DNA of 19,139 bases from the NCBI GenBank assembly GCA_023807065.1, contig JAJJLU010000776.1, positions 1-19,139 on the forward strand. The letters are read 5' to 3'. The translations under genes and the position numbers were made by a program. The DNA comes from Isotricha intestinalis. Its lineage: Eukaryota; Ciliophora; Litostomatea; Vestibuliferida; Isotrichidae. The notes under the pieces are model-generated. The model searched no databases. It was not told the origin of the DNA and saw only the letters and a program-made list of their open reading frames with translations. Below are positions 1 through 9,343 of the stretch, one piece after another (position 1 is the stretch's first letter; the number at the start of each line of letters is the position of its first letter).

Positions 1-1378
1 CTTATGATAATTTAGGAGAAAATCATAATAAAAATTCTGTTACTAAAAGCTTTTATGATCATTCTCATCTTTAAATATATTTTTTAAAATTTGATTTAAA
101 AGCTTATTTTTTAATATTTTTAAATTTTTTTATATTTATTTTGTCATAGAAAATAATTTATTTGTTAATATTTTTCCTTCCTCATTAAATCATTGTTATA
201 ATGATAAAGAAGAAATTTATAATATTATTAGTGATATAAAATTTAATGCTCAACCTGATAGTTTATTAAAAGATTTATTAAATAAATATCAATAAAATAC
301 AAATTTAAATAATATAATTCACAAAAATTCAGATAAATTAAAAAGCTTTTGAAAATTAATATCACCAACATCAATAAATAAAAATAAAAAATATCATTTA
401 GAAAAAACTTTTCAATGTCATGAACTTCCAATAACTAAAAAAAATTTCTATAAAAAAGGAGATAAATTATTATGTATTTATGATTCAAAAACAATATTAT
501 GGGATATATATATTGGAAAATCAATAATAAATATATTTCGCATACTAATGTAATAAATTCATTTAAATTGAATAATAATGAAGATTTATTATTAACAAGC
601 TATTTTTGTGAAACATGTAAATGATATAATGTATCTGATGGACAATTTATTAATACTTATGAAAATATTTCTGAAGTTTTTGAATGCTTATTAATAATGA
701 CAATAGTAAAATTGGAACTTGTTTAATGAATAATATAAGTAAAGTATTTGATTGTGAAAAAAATAAAAATATATTAAATTAGTGTAAAATTTCATATAAC
801 GAAGATAATTCAAAAATATTAAATGGTTCAAATGAGACCAATGTTAAAATTTATTATAGTCAAAAAGGAGAAAAAATTCATGATTTAAAAGAACATAATT
901 TAGAAATTACATCTTGCATTTTTAGACATAAAAATAATAATTATATCATAACAACATCAATGGATAAAAAATGTAAATTTGGGATTTAAGAAAAATAAAT
1001 AATAGTATAAAAACATTTTCAAATCATAATGGAGAAACATTATATAGTAATATAGATAATTCGAAAATATTTAATAAAAGGTGGAGGAGATTCAATTTGT
1101 TATTTATATAATTTAGATGAATGAAAATAGAAAAAAATTTTGAAGGTCATTTAAAAGAAATATATACTTTCTGCTTTGATAATAAAAAAAAGATATATTA
1201 AGTGGAGCTGATGGTGATTGTAAATTATATAATATTAGAAAATTGTGAACAAATTTTAGAAGGATGTGGATAAGAAATTTTTTTTGGAATATTTAATAAT
1301 AATTCTAATGATATTCTAACTTTGAATGTTGAAAATATTGCTAAATTATACACTAATATCATAATTTTTTTTAATTAA
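1..1378 (+). pseudogene. Decayed WD40 gene resembling dynein assembly factor DAW1 (WDR69), left end cut by window
   Basis: Translated across three frames, this stretch reads as a WD40-repeat protein. Fragments can be matched in order to my recollection of DAW1: a helical N-terminal part (about 160-292), a first blade ending in LWDIYIGKSI (near 500), a blade with a broken WDLRK (near 980), EGHLKEIYTF (near 1142), SGADGDCKLYNI (near 1201) and a last blade ending near 1360. DAW1 works in the cytoplasm in delivery and assembly of outer dynein arms. The reading is broken by TAA at 293, TGA at 350 and 622, TAG at 780 and TAA at 1271, and by at least six frame changes (near 540, 625-720, 979, 1078, 1130, 1187 and 1235). 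Several TGA codons sit where Trp would fit, as expected from G-to-A decay in an A+T-rich genome. Bases 3-74 may be its N-terminal piece or another gene's tail. The neighbouring genes are intact, so general sequencing error is unlikely. A functional paralogue elsewhere is inferred. Confidence 0.72.
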
Positions 1379-1456
1379 TAATTCATTTAATCTATTTAAA
1401 ATAGGTATTTTTTAATTAATCTTTCTATTATAAAATTATAAAACAATTAAAAAATA

Positions 1457-4400
1457 ATGGAAGACGAAGAAAAAAAAGTAAATGAAGACCAAAATGAAGA
1501 ACCAAAAAATCAAAAAAATTCGAGGAGATCCAACAAAAAAAAAGTTATTTTATCGGTTGTGGGTGGATTTGTAGTAATAGGAATAATTGTTACAATTCTT
1601 ATTTTACTTTTCAAAAAAAAATCTGAACCAGCTCCAAATATCCCTGATCCAGATCCTAACCCTGATCCAGATCCTAATCCTGATCCAGAGATTATTATTA
1701 ATAGGAAATTAAATGAAGTAAAACAATATAAAGAAATAATAACAGAAATAACTTCTATTGAATTTTCATCAAATAATCCTTCCAAAAGATTTCTTGACTC
1801 AAATAATAAAAATATTATTATAAATTATTTATTCAATATTTATGATGTTGAAAATAAAACTGAAGAAATATTATATTCTGCATATTTAGTTATATCAAAT
1901 ATAACAGAGAGAAAAAATAATTTAGAAGAAGAATCATTAGGAGGATATGATATTTTATCAAATGAAGAAATCAAAGAAGATATTCCAATTATAGATTTAA
2001 AATTCAATCATTTAGGAAATATTATTAAGTTTTCTTATCCGGAAAAAATAAATTCAACTCTTTTTTCTTATTTAAATGATTTTATGATTAAAGTTATTCC
2101 TGATTTAAGTAAATCTGAAATAAATGATAAATATATAAAATCAAAGAAGATAAATGGATTTTCAAATGGTGAAATTTCATTTGAAGATGGAACAATAAAT
2201 GAAGAAGATAATATTGAACTTTCAAATGACAAAGAAATATCATCAATTAAATCTGTAAGAAATATATCATTAATAGGAAATGATAAAAATGTATTAAATA
2301 ATATTGAAATTGAAGAAAATGGATTATTAGATTTAAATGAAACAAATAATGAGAATATTATAGAAGGAATTATTAAAGGATTAACAATTAATTATAATTC
2401 TGAAACTGAATTAGTAAATAATAAAATTGATGAAAATATATCAAACAAAATAAAAAAAATAATTTCAAATATTAAATTAACTAATTTAAGTGAATCAAGA
2501 TACGTGAATGAAAAAGATAATTATAAAGTTGAAATTCCTAAAATTAAGAATTATAAAGATTTACGTAAATTAGTAGTAGCTTTTAAACAACCTATCCAAT
2601 TTTCATCTACTTTATTTAAAACAAATAAATTAGGATTAAAAATGGCATTAAATGCACAAGTAAGTTTTTTTCCAGGAAATGGAACTTCAATTATTAAAAT
2701 GATCTTAATTATGAATGAAAAAAAAATAAATTTAATTGATAAAAAAATCATAACTAATTTTAGAAATATTGCAGATGAAATTCTTAATTTAATTAATAAA
2801 ATAGCTGCAGGTATATATGATATTAATTATGAATTTGAAAGTTATTTGGAAAGTATTGAAAATGAAATAAAAAGAAATATTAGTTTATTAGAGGATAATT
2901 TAAATAAAACATATAATATATCTGAAATATATGATGATGATGTGAAAGAAATAAGTGAAAAATTAATAAAAAATATATATGAAGAAAGATATGAGTATTT
3001 AATTGAAAATTATAAAAATAATAATAATGAATTAAATGAAATCAAAAATAGAACAAATTTCACTAATATTATCACTGAATCTAATTCGAATTTTCAAATA
3101 TTTTACAATGAATCATTAGATAAAATAAATAAAGTATATGAAAATATAAAAAAGTTTTTTAAAAAAATAAATGATAGTATTGAAAAAGAACACGATATAG
3201 AATTAGAAATTGATGCATATTATGGAATTGGTGATGAATTAAAAATAATTAATCAAAGTTATTTAGAATTTATATCTAAATTAAAAGATTCAATTGAAAA
3301 TGAAATATATGAATTTAATAATAGAATAAATAAAGAATTTAAAAATATAATAGAATCAAATTTAACCGAAATAGAAAAAATAGTTGAAGAAATGAAATAT
3401 AATGAAAGAGTTAAATCTATGTTTAACTCATGGAATAAAAATTCAGATAAAGAAGCAATGATTTCAAATTTTGAAAAATATAGAAATATAATTTATGATA
3501 TTTTTAATTCAATGAAAAATTCAATTTATGATAATTATATGAATATATTAAAAGAAAATGAAATTAATCAAAATCTTACAAGTCAATTAAATGAAATTAT
3601 ACAAAACCAAACAGAATTATTTCAAAAATTAGAAGGTTTTTTAAATAATTTAAATCTTAATTTTACATTTTACGTTGAAGATATGAAATGTTTTTTTAAT
3701 GTAGAAAGAGAAATTAGTGAGAAAAGAAAAGAAGGATATATTAAATATTTTTTAAAACCATTAAGTCAACTCGAAGTTAATTATTTAACTCAGGAAATTA
3801 TTAATAATATTACATCTGAATTTTCTATTAGATTAAATAACATTAAATTACTTATTCAAAATAAAACAGATTCAAATGGAATTTATAATTCTTATACAAA
3901 TTTAATAGTAGATTATGTTAATCAAGTTGTAAATACTTATTTAAGTGAAGAAATGATTTCAAAAACAATTGAAAGATTTAATTATTCTGAATTATTAAGA
4001 GAACAAACAGAAAACTTTTATAATTCATTAAATGCATCAAATAGAAAGTATGAAGAAGTATGTTATGAAAATTATTTTAAAAAACATTTAGAAAGTTATA
4101 TTTCAAAACCTGAAGAAATTTTAAATAAATTGGAGCAATTAAATGAAATAGAAAAATTAAGAAAAAATTATACTCTTGGAAATATAACAGAAATAATTAT
4201 AAATGAAATAAAATATTCAATTCATGAATCATATACTAAAATATTTAAAATATTAGAAAATGAATATGATAAAATATTTATTGATTATCCTCGTTCAGAA
4301 TATGAAAATTCACTTAAAGAAGGAGAATTTAATTTTATAACAACATTTAATAATTGGATGAAAAGTCTAAAAAATGATAAAGGTCAAATGGGAATTAAAA

Positions 4401-7400
4401 ATATTACAATCATTTCAAAACAACTAGATCCTTTTAAGTTACAATCATTGTTTATAAATAATGAAACATTATTTTATTATAATTTTACTTATTTAACCAA
4501 CAAAATTAAACATGATTATAATTTTAGATTTTGTGAAGGAGAATTACATGATTATTGTCCAAGAAATATAAAAAGTACATTACCTGATGAAATTGATCAA
4601 TATAATTACCAAATTGCAAAAGTTCGTTCTGCAATTAGTGAAATGAAAACATTAGTTACTTTATCAACTAATTTTATTTCTAAAGAAAAAACACTTTCTA
4701 ATTTAAATTCTTCTAATTATTATGAAGAATATAAAAATTTAAATAATTTTAAAGGAGATTCAATTATTGCTGATATTATTTCTTATTTAAACGAAATAAA
4801 TTCAGGAGATGATAATTTAATTAAACCTTATTTTGATAGAATTAAAAATGAAATTTCAACTAAATTTAATGAAAATATTAATATTGAAAAAATAAGAAAT
4901 ATGATTATTCTAAATATAACTAAAAATGTTTTTATATTTAGTGATACTTTAAATGCAAATTTAAGAACAATAAAATCAAATATTAAATCATCAATTATGA
5001 GAGCTTTTTCTAATGAACAAAATTATTATAAAAATAAAAAATATACTTCTCCTCCACAATCATATCATGATTCCTTTATTCAATTAAATAATACTATTAA
5101 TAATATTATGAGTGATATATCAATTAATATTTTATCAGACAATAAATTAATTGAAGAAGTGGAAAATAAATTTATATTGGATATAAATGAAATAATGTTA
5201 GAAATAAAGAAAATAATTGAAGTAGAATCAGAATCAGAGGGAAAATATGAATTATTAAATAAAACATTTTATTTGAATGATGAAAGTTTGAATTATATTG
5301 AAGAAATAGGAAATGAATTAAAAGAACAATTAAAAGAAAAAATAGAAGAAATATATAAAGATGATTTAGATGAATTTAATAAATATTCAAATAAAATAAT
5401 AAAAGAAGAAATTGACAATATTAATTCGTTTTTAAATGATAAATTCATTGCAACAGAAACAGAAATTGAAAAAGGAGTTAATATAAATGATTTTGATGAT
5501 GAAATAGAAATAATTTCATTGCAAAAATCAACAATTGATGATATTGTAAAAGGTTTTGAAAATTATAAAGAAAAATTAAATGATATTTTTAATGAAGATA
5601 AATTAATAGAACAATTTAGAATATTACAAAATGAAAATATGAATGATTTAGAAATAACTTTTAATTTAGATAATTTTGGAGTAAATATTTATTTAATTAG
5701 TTCAGAATTAAAAGAAAAATGTAAGGAATTAATTATTCAAAGAGAAGGAGAATTTAAAAATACAATTCCAACAATTATTTTAAATAATTTTGTTGAATCA
5801 CTAGAATTATTTATGAATGATAAAGGTAATGATTATTTAGAAAAAATATTTTACGAAGATTTTATTATGAATTTTATGAATGATTTAAATTATTTAAAAT
5901 TATCAATTAATCAAACACATGATTATATTCAATTAATATTACAATGTGAAAATATAAATATAATTTCTGATGATTATGCAGTGACATTAGAAAAAATTTA
6001 TTCTTATTTAGATGAAGGAATTAAAAATAATATATTACCTAAAATAGATTCAATTATATTGTATAAATTAAATATTTTTAATAAAGAATTAAAAGAATTA
6101 ATAATAAATGGATTTTATGAGAATACTTTAAAAATGTTTGATTCAATTAAAATTAAATTATCTGATAAAATATCAAATTTATTACCAGAACAATTTACTC
6201 ATTTATTTAATGTTTCATTAAATAATTCCATGGATGATATTTTTGAAACCAACATTTTTGGAGAAATAAAAAATAATTATACAGAAAACATAACAAATGA
6301 AATAAATGAATTAAATAAAACATTAGAAACTTATAAAAATAATACGTATAATTTTACTGCAAATATGACTAAAAGAGAAATGGATAATTCAATGCAGGGA
6401 ATTAACAATTCATATTCTGATTTAATAAAAATAAATAAAGAATATAATAACACTTTTATTTATGAATTACAAGAGAATAAAATTCTAAATTTAATTAATT
6501 TTGAAAATGAAATCAATAATATTTTAATTTATTTATTGAAAAATAATGAAAATCCATTCAATATTACACAATATATACAAAATCGTTCATTAGATAATTT
6601 GAAGGACGATAATTTTAAAAAGAATGTAATTCAAAAAATAAATAAAACAGAGAAGGAAGAAGAAATGTTGAATATTAAAGAAAATATAAATAATCTATTA
6701 AATTCAATAAATACTTTTAATTTCAGTGAAATGCTTCAAAATTATATTTTAAGAAGAAATTTAATTGATAATAAAAGAAATTTAAGTAAATATAATATTG
6801 AATCAATAGAAGATAATTTAAAAAGAATTGAAAATTCAATAAATAATTTTAAAAATAATATTTTGAAATCAAAAGAAATATTATCAATTAATGATAAAAA
6901 TATTCAATTATCTCAATTTATGATAAATAATATTAATTTTATTACTAATTATCCTGCAATTTATTTAAATATTTTAAAAAATTATGTTCCTGAAGATGTT
7001 ATTAATGATTATTCTACAAAGATAACTCAAATTGGAATAAATGAAGGAAATAGGTTTTTATCTTACATGAAAACAATGATTAGCGCTTTATCGAATTTTA
7101 ATAATAGAAGTATGAATAGTTATTATACTCCAATTAAAAGAAAGATAAATCAAAAAGTCGATAAAATTTTAGAGGAAAATTTCGAAATAATTTTAAAAAA
7201 AATAGAAGCTCGACCAAATTCAAATGATGATTTTAATCAAATAATGACATATCAAATAGAAGACGAAAATCAAATATGTCAAATAGGTTTTTGTATAAAT
7301 ACATTAATTAATTTACCTCAAGTTTTATATTCTTATGGTTTTTATTATAATTCAACAAATGAAGATTATATTGATGTTGAAGTATATTCTAACTTTACAA

Positions 7401-7651
7401 TAAAAGGAGATATTATTCAAGATATTGGTAATTTTTATATTGATTCAATAAGTGGAACTTTTGTTAATTCATCAATATCAATTAAAGCTCAATATGATTT
7501 ATTAAATCAAAAAACATATTTGAATGCTTCTTCTTCACAATATAAAGGAGATTATACTTTAAACGGTAAAAATAATAATAATAATAATGAAATTAAGGAA
7601 AATAAATATTTTAATGAAATAGAAGATAAACTTGTTTCTAAAGTGTTTTAA
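1457..7651 (+). CDS. Giant single-pass membrane protein with glycosylation-rich ectodomain, function unknown
   Basis: This 2064-residue protein is not one I recognise. It has a short charged N-terminal tail (1-29, ending RRSNKKK), one hydrophobic helix (about 30-52) and a KKKSEPAP junction, then a Pro-Asp/Asn repeat (63-78). About 1950 residues follow, rich in Asn, Glu, Ile and Lys, with long helical or coiled-coil stretches. There is no cleavable signal peptide, so a signal-anchor topology with the C-terminal bulk outside the cell or in a lumen is likely. Dozens of N-x-S/T sequons support that side. Cysteines are few, for example FCEGELHDYC and ICQIGFC. The last 130 residues (from about 1936) change character to alternating aromatic/polar, beta-like sequence, then an Asn run. 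It may be a surface or pellicle protein of the ciliate-specific long coiled ectodomain type. The start is the first ATG after a stop-rich A/T leader. No intron is needed. Confidence 0.85.
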   Translation: MEDEEKKVNEDQNEEPKNQKNSRRSNKKKVILSVVGGFVVIGIIVTILILLFKKKSEPAPNIPDPDPNPDPDPNPDPEIIINRKLNEVKQYKEIITEITSIEFSSNNPSKRFLDSNNKNIIINYLFNIYDVENKTEEILYSAYLVISNITERKNNLEEESLGGYDILSNEEIKEDIPIIDLKFNHLGNIIKFSYPEKINSTLFSYLNDFMIKVIPDLSKSEINDKYIKSKKINGFSNGEISFEDGTINEEDNIELSNDKEISSIKSVRNISLIGNDKNVLNNIEIEENGLLDLNETNNENIIEGIIKGLTINYNSETELVNNKIDENISNKIKKIISNIKLTNLSESRYVNEKDNYKVEIPKIKNYKDLRKLVVAFKQPIQFSSTLFKTNKLGLKMALNAQVSFFPGNGTSIIKMILIMNEKKINLIDKKIITNFRNIADEILNLINKIAAGIYDINYEFESYLESIENEIKRNISLLEDNLNKTYNISEIYDDDVKEISEKLIKNIYEERYEYLIENYKNNNNELNEIKNRTNFTNIITESNSNFQIFYNESLDKINKVYENIKKFFKKINDSIEKEHDIELEIDAYYGIGDELKIINQSYLEFISKLKDSIENEIYEFNNRINKEFKNIIESNLTEIEKIVEEMKYNERVKSMFNSWNKNSDKEAMISNFEKYRNIIYDIFNSMKNSIYDNYMNILKENEINQNLTSQLNEIIQNQTELFQKLEGFLNNLNLNFTFYVEDMKCFFNVEREISEKRKEGYIKYFLKPLSQLEVNYLTQEIINNITSEFSIRLNNIKLLIQNKTDSNGIYNSYTNLIVDYVNQVVNTYLSEEMISKTIERFNYSELLREQTENFYNSLNASNRKYEEVCYENYFKKHLESYISKPEEILNKLEQLNEIEKLRKNYTLGNITEIIINEIKYSIHESYTKIFKILENEYDKIFIDYPRSEYENSLKEGEFNFITTFNNWMKSLKNDKGQMGIKNITIISKQLDPFKLQSLFINNETLFYYNFTYLTNKIKHDYNFRFCEGELHDYCPRNIKSTLPDEIDQYNYQIAKVRSAISEMKTLVTLSTNFISKEKTLSNLNSSNYYEEYKNLNNFKGDSIIADIISYLNEINSGDDNLIKPYFDRIKNEISTKFNENINIEKIRNMIILNITKNVFIFSDTLNANLRTIKSNIKSSIMRAFSNEQNYYKNKKYTSPPQSYHDSFIQLNNTINNIMSDISINILSDNKLIEEVENKFILDINEIMLEIKKIIEVESESEGKYELLNKTFYLNDESLNYIEEIGNELKEQLKEKIEEIYKDDLDEFNKYSNKIIKEEIDNINSFLNDKFIATETEIEKGVNINDFDDEIEIISLQKSTIDDIVKGFENYKEKLNDIFNEDKLIEQFRILQNENMNDLEITFNLDNFGVNIYLISSELKEKCKELIIQREGEFKNTIPTIILNNFVESLELFMNDKGNDYLEKIFYEDFIMNFMNDLNYLKLSINQTHDYIQLILQCENINIISDDYAVTLEKIYSYLDEGIKNNILPKIDSIILYKLNIFNKELKELIINGFYENTLKMFDSIKIKLSDKISNLLPEQFTHLFNVSLNNSMDDIFETNIFGEIKNNYTENITNEINELNKTLETYKNNTYNFTANMTKREMDNSMQGINNSYSDLIKINKEYNNTFIYELQENKILNLINFENEINNILIYLLKNNENPFNITQYIQNRSLDNLKDDNFKKNVIQKINKTEKEEEMLNIKENINNLLNSINTFNFSEMLQNYILRRNLIDNKRNLSKYNIESIEDNLKRIENSINNFKNNILKSKEILSINDKNIQLSQFMINNINFITNYPAIYLNILKNYVPEDVINDYSTKITQIGINEGNRFLSYMKTMISALSNFNNRSMNSYYTPIKRKINQKVDKILEENFEIILKKIEARPNSNDDFNQIMTYQIEDENQICQIGFCINTLINLPQVLYSYGFYYNSTNEDYIDVEVYSNFTIKGDIIQDIGNFYIDSISGTFVNSSISIKAQYDLLNQKTYLNASSSQYKGDYTLNGKNNNNNNEIKENKYFNEIEDKLVSKVF
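1643..1690 (+). repeat. 18-bp tandem repeat coding Pro-Asp stalk
   Basis: Two near-identical 18-base units (1643-1660 and 1661-1678, differing only in the last base) and a partial third (1679-1690) encode Pro-Asp-Pro-Asp-Pro-Asn repeats just outside the membrane helix of the giant membrane protein. Such Pro/Asp stretches are extended and often act as stalks. The stretch is much richer in G+C than its surroundings, so copy number may vary between alleles. Confidence 0.9.
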
Positions 7652-7738
7652 ATATTTTTATTAAATAAATAAATTTTAAAAAAACAACTAAAAATTGAAT
7701 AAAACCAAAAAGAAAAAAAAATAATTTAAAATATAAAA

Positions 7739-8665
7739 ATGAACATGAAAACAGATGTAGAAAAGCGTTTAAACGAATTTCGTAAAGTTCGTAAAATAGG
7801 AGAAGGAACATATGGAGAAGTATATGAAGCAATAGACACAACAAACAATAGGAAAGTAGCAATGAAGAAAATGCGTATAGAAAACAAAGACGAAGGAATT
7901 CCAATAACAGCATTAAGAGAAATGTGTATATTGAAGCATCTTCACCATGAAAACGTAGTTGAATTATATGAAATAATTCAAGATGTTGATAAAATAGTGT
8001 TAATATTTGAATATGCTGATATGGATTTAAAAATGTATGTTGACAAGGAAAAAGGAATAAAAGATATAAAATTAATTCAACAATTTACATTACAAATATT
8101 AAATGGATTATATTATTGTAATATAAATAGAATAATTCACCGTGATTTAAAGCCTCAAAATTTATTATTAAAAGCAAGTGAAATGAAATTAAAATTATGT
8201 GATTTTGGTTTGAGTAGAATGTTTTCATTACCAATGGGTAAAATGACTCATGAAATAATAACATTATGGTATAGACCACCAGAAGTATTATTAGGAATAG
8301 AAAATTATACTACTAAAGTAGATTCATGGTCAATTGGTTGTATAATGGCAGAAATGATTACTGGAAAACCTCTTTTTCCTGGTGATTGTGAAATTGGACA
8401 GTTATTTAAAATATTCCAAATTATGGGAACTCCAAATGAAGATAATTGGCCTGGAATTTCTAAATTAAAAGATTTTAGCTTGGAATTTCCTCAGTGGAAA
8501 CCTAAAAAATTAAAAGATATTTTCCCTAATTTTGATAAGGATGGCTTAGATTTAATGGAAAAGTTTCTTCAAATGGATCCTGATAAAAGAATTACTATTA
8601 AAGATGCTATTAATCATCCTTTTTTGGAAAAAGTTAGAAATGAAGAAGGTTTAGGTGATGATTAG
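7739..8665 (+). CDS. Cyclin-dependent kinase, CDK1/2-like with PITALRE helix
   Basis: A complete 308-residue Ser/Thr kinase of standard CDK length. Visible elements are the glycine loop GEGTYG (21-26) with the inhibitory Thr24/Tyr25 pair, catalytic Lys43, cyclin-binding helix PITALRE (55-61), HRDLKPQN with Asp136, DFG Asp155, activation-loop Thr170 in KMTHE, WYRPPE (177-182) and the CDK-type C-lobe with WSIGCIMAEM and GTPNEDNWPG. It should phosphorylate Ser/Thr-Pro sites once bound to a cyclin, regulated by T-loop phosphorylation and Wee1/Cdc25-type control at Thr24/Tyr25. PITALRE is the signature of CDK9, but the T-loop length and the rest of the fold match CDK1/2/5, so I do not call it CDK9. 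It starts 87 bases after the upstream gene on the same strand. It ends in TAG. Confidence 0.93.
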   Translation: MNMKTDVEKRLNEFRKVRKIGEGTYGEVYEAIDTTNNRKVAMKKMRIENKDEGIPITALREMCILKHLHHENVVELYEIIQDVDKIVLIFEYADMDLKMYVDKEKGIKDIKLIQQFTLQILNGLYYCNINRIIHRDLKPQNLLLKASEMKLKLCDFGLSRMFSLPMGKMTHEIITLWYRPPEVLLGIENYTTKVDSWSIGCIMAEMITGKPLFPGDCEIGQLFKIFQIMGTPNEDNWPGISKLKDFSLEFPQWKPKKLKDIFPNFDKDGLDLMEKFLQMDPDKRITIKDAINHPFLEKVRNEEGLGDD

Positions 8666-9343
8666 ATAAAGGATATTTAATAGGAGATTATTGTTTAGTT
8701 TTTTTAAATTTTTTTTATTATTGATTTTTAAAAATGTAATTTTCATAAAATTATATTATATAATAATAATAAATTAATAATAATGCATAGAAGACAAAAC
8801 AAATCTATTTTAGAAACTTAGGCTCAGCCCATATTCGATGATCTGCGCGCACATGCGGATCAAATAATTTCCTATTATATAAATATTATGTACTAATGGG
8901 GACAGACCACATAAATTTTGGAAAAAATTGAAAAAATTTCTTTGAATTGATCTGGTATTTTTCAAATAAATATCAAGTATATAATAAAATAAATTATTCA
9001 ATGAATTTTACTTACAAATTCCATTGTTGAAATATATATTTGGTGATTTTTCATAAAAACCTATAAAATATAAAGTTTATTGGACTATTAAATATTTATT
9101 CTTTTGGTATAAAATTAAGAAAATATATATCAAATATTTTTATTATTTGGAAAATTTTAGGATTTCAGTAATAAAAAGGATAATAATAAAGAAGAAACAG
9201 TATCAGAACTTAAAGAAAACTAAATATAAAAACCAAACAAAACTTATATCAAAAAAATTAAAATGTATAAAAAAAATAAAAATTAAATAAAATATTCACA
9301 TCTAAAAAAAAAACAAAAAAAAAAGACTATATATCAAAAAATA
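8666..9343. other. 678-base gap between convergent genes
   Basis: This separates the 3' ends of the CDK gene (plus) and the PP2C gene (minus). Most of it is A/T-only sequence with stops in all frames. The exception is a G+C-rich island near 8816-8910. A stop-free 63-codon frame runs on the minus strand over the island (8810-9001) but resembles nothing I know. On the plus strand, broken coding-like pieces can be read around 8785-8885 and 9170-9220, so a decayed gene is an alternative. No tRNA was found here. Confidence 0.6.
8816..8910. ncRNA. Possible structured RNA (G+C-rich island), strand unclear
   Basis: A block of roughly balanced base composition stands out from 80% A+T surroundings. 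It can form a 9-bp hairpin at 8839-8862 (arms TGATCTGCG and TGCGGATCA with two G-U pairs, loop CGCACA) and a small GGC-TCA-GCC hairpin at 8821-8829. In very A+T-rich genomes such intergenic islands often mark non-coding RNA genes. I could not match it to tRNA, 5S, U1-U6, SRP, RNase P or telomerase RNA motifs. A decayed coding fragment remains possible. Confidence 0.25.

Noticed and set aside
243..431. 62-codon minus-strand frame
   Set aside because: It is the antisense shadow of the DAW1-like pseudogene, with a composition of Leu/Ile/Tyr/Phe runs expected from reversed A/T-rich coding sequence.
350..624. TGA read as Trp in the left-hand WD40 gene (350 and 622)
   Set aside because: The same region also has TAA and TAG stops and several frameshifts, intact neighbours use TGG for Trp, and one gene ends in TGA. 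Decay explains it better than recoding.
7739..8665. Calling the kinase CDK9 because of PITALRE
   Set aside because: The T-loop length, the KMTHE context and the C-lobe match CDK1/2/5 rather than CDK9.
8831..8861. tRNA-like TTCGA in the G+C island
   Set aside because: No acceptor stem, D-arm or anticodon arm can be built around it; no tRNA or rRNA was found in the window.
8810..9001. 63-codon reading frame on the minus strand
   Set aside because: Only stop-free frame in that gap, but there is no recognisable domain, its composition follows the G+C island, and a plus-strand RNA or relic is equally possible.
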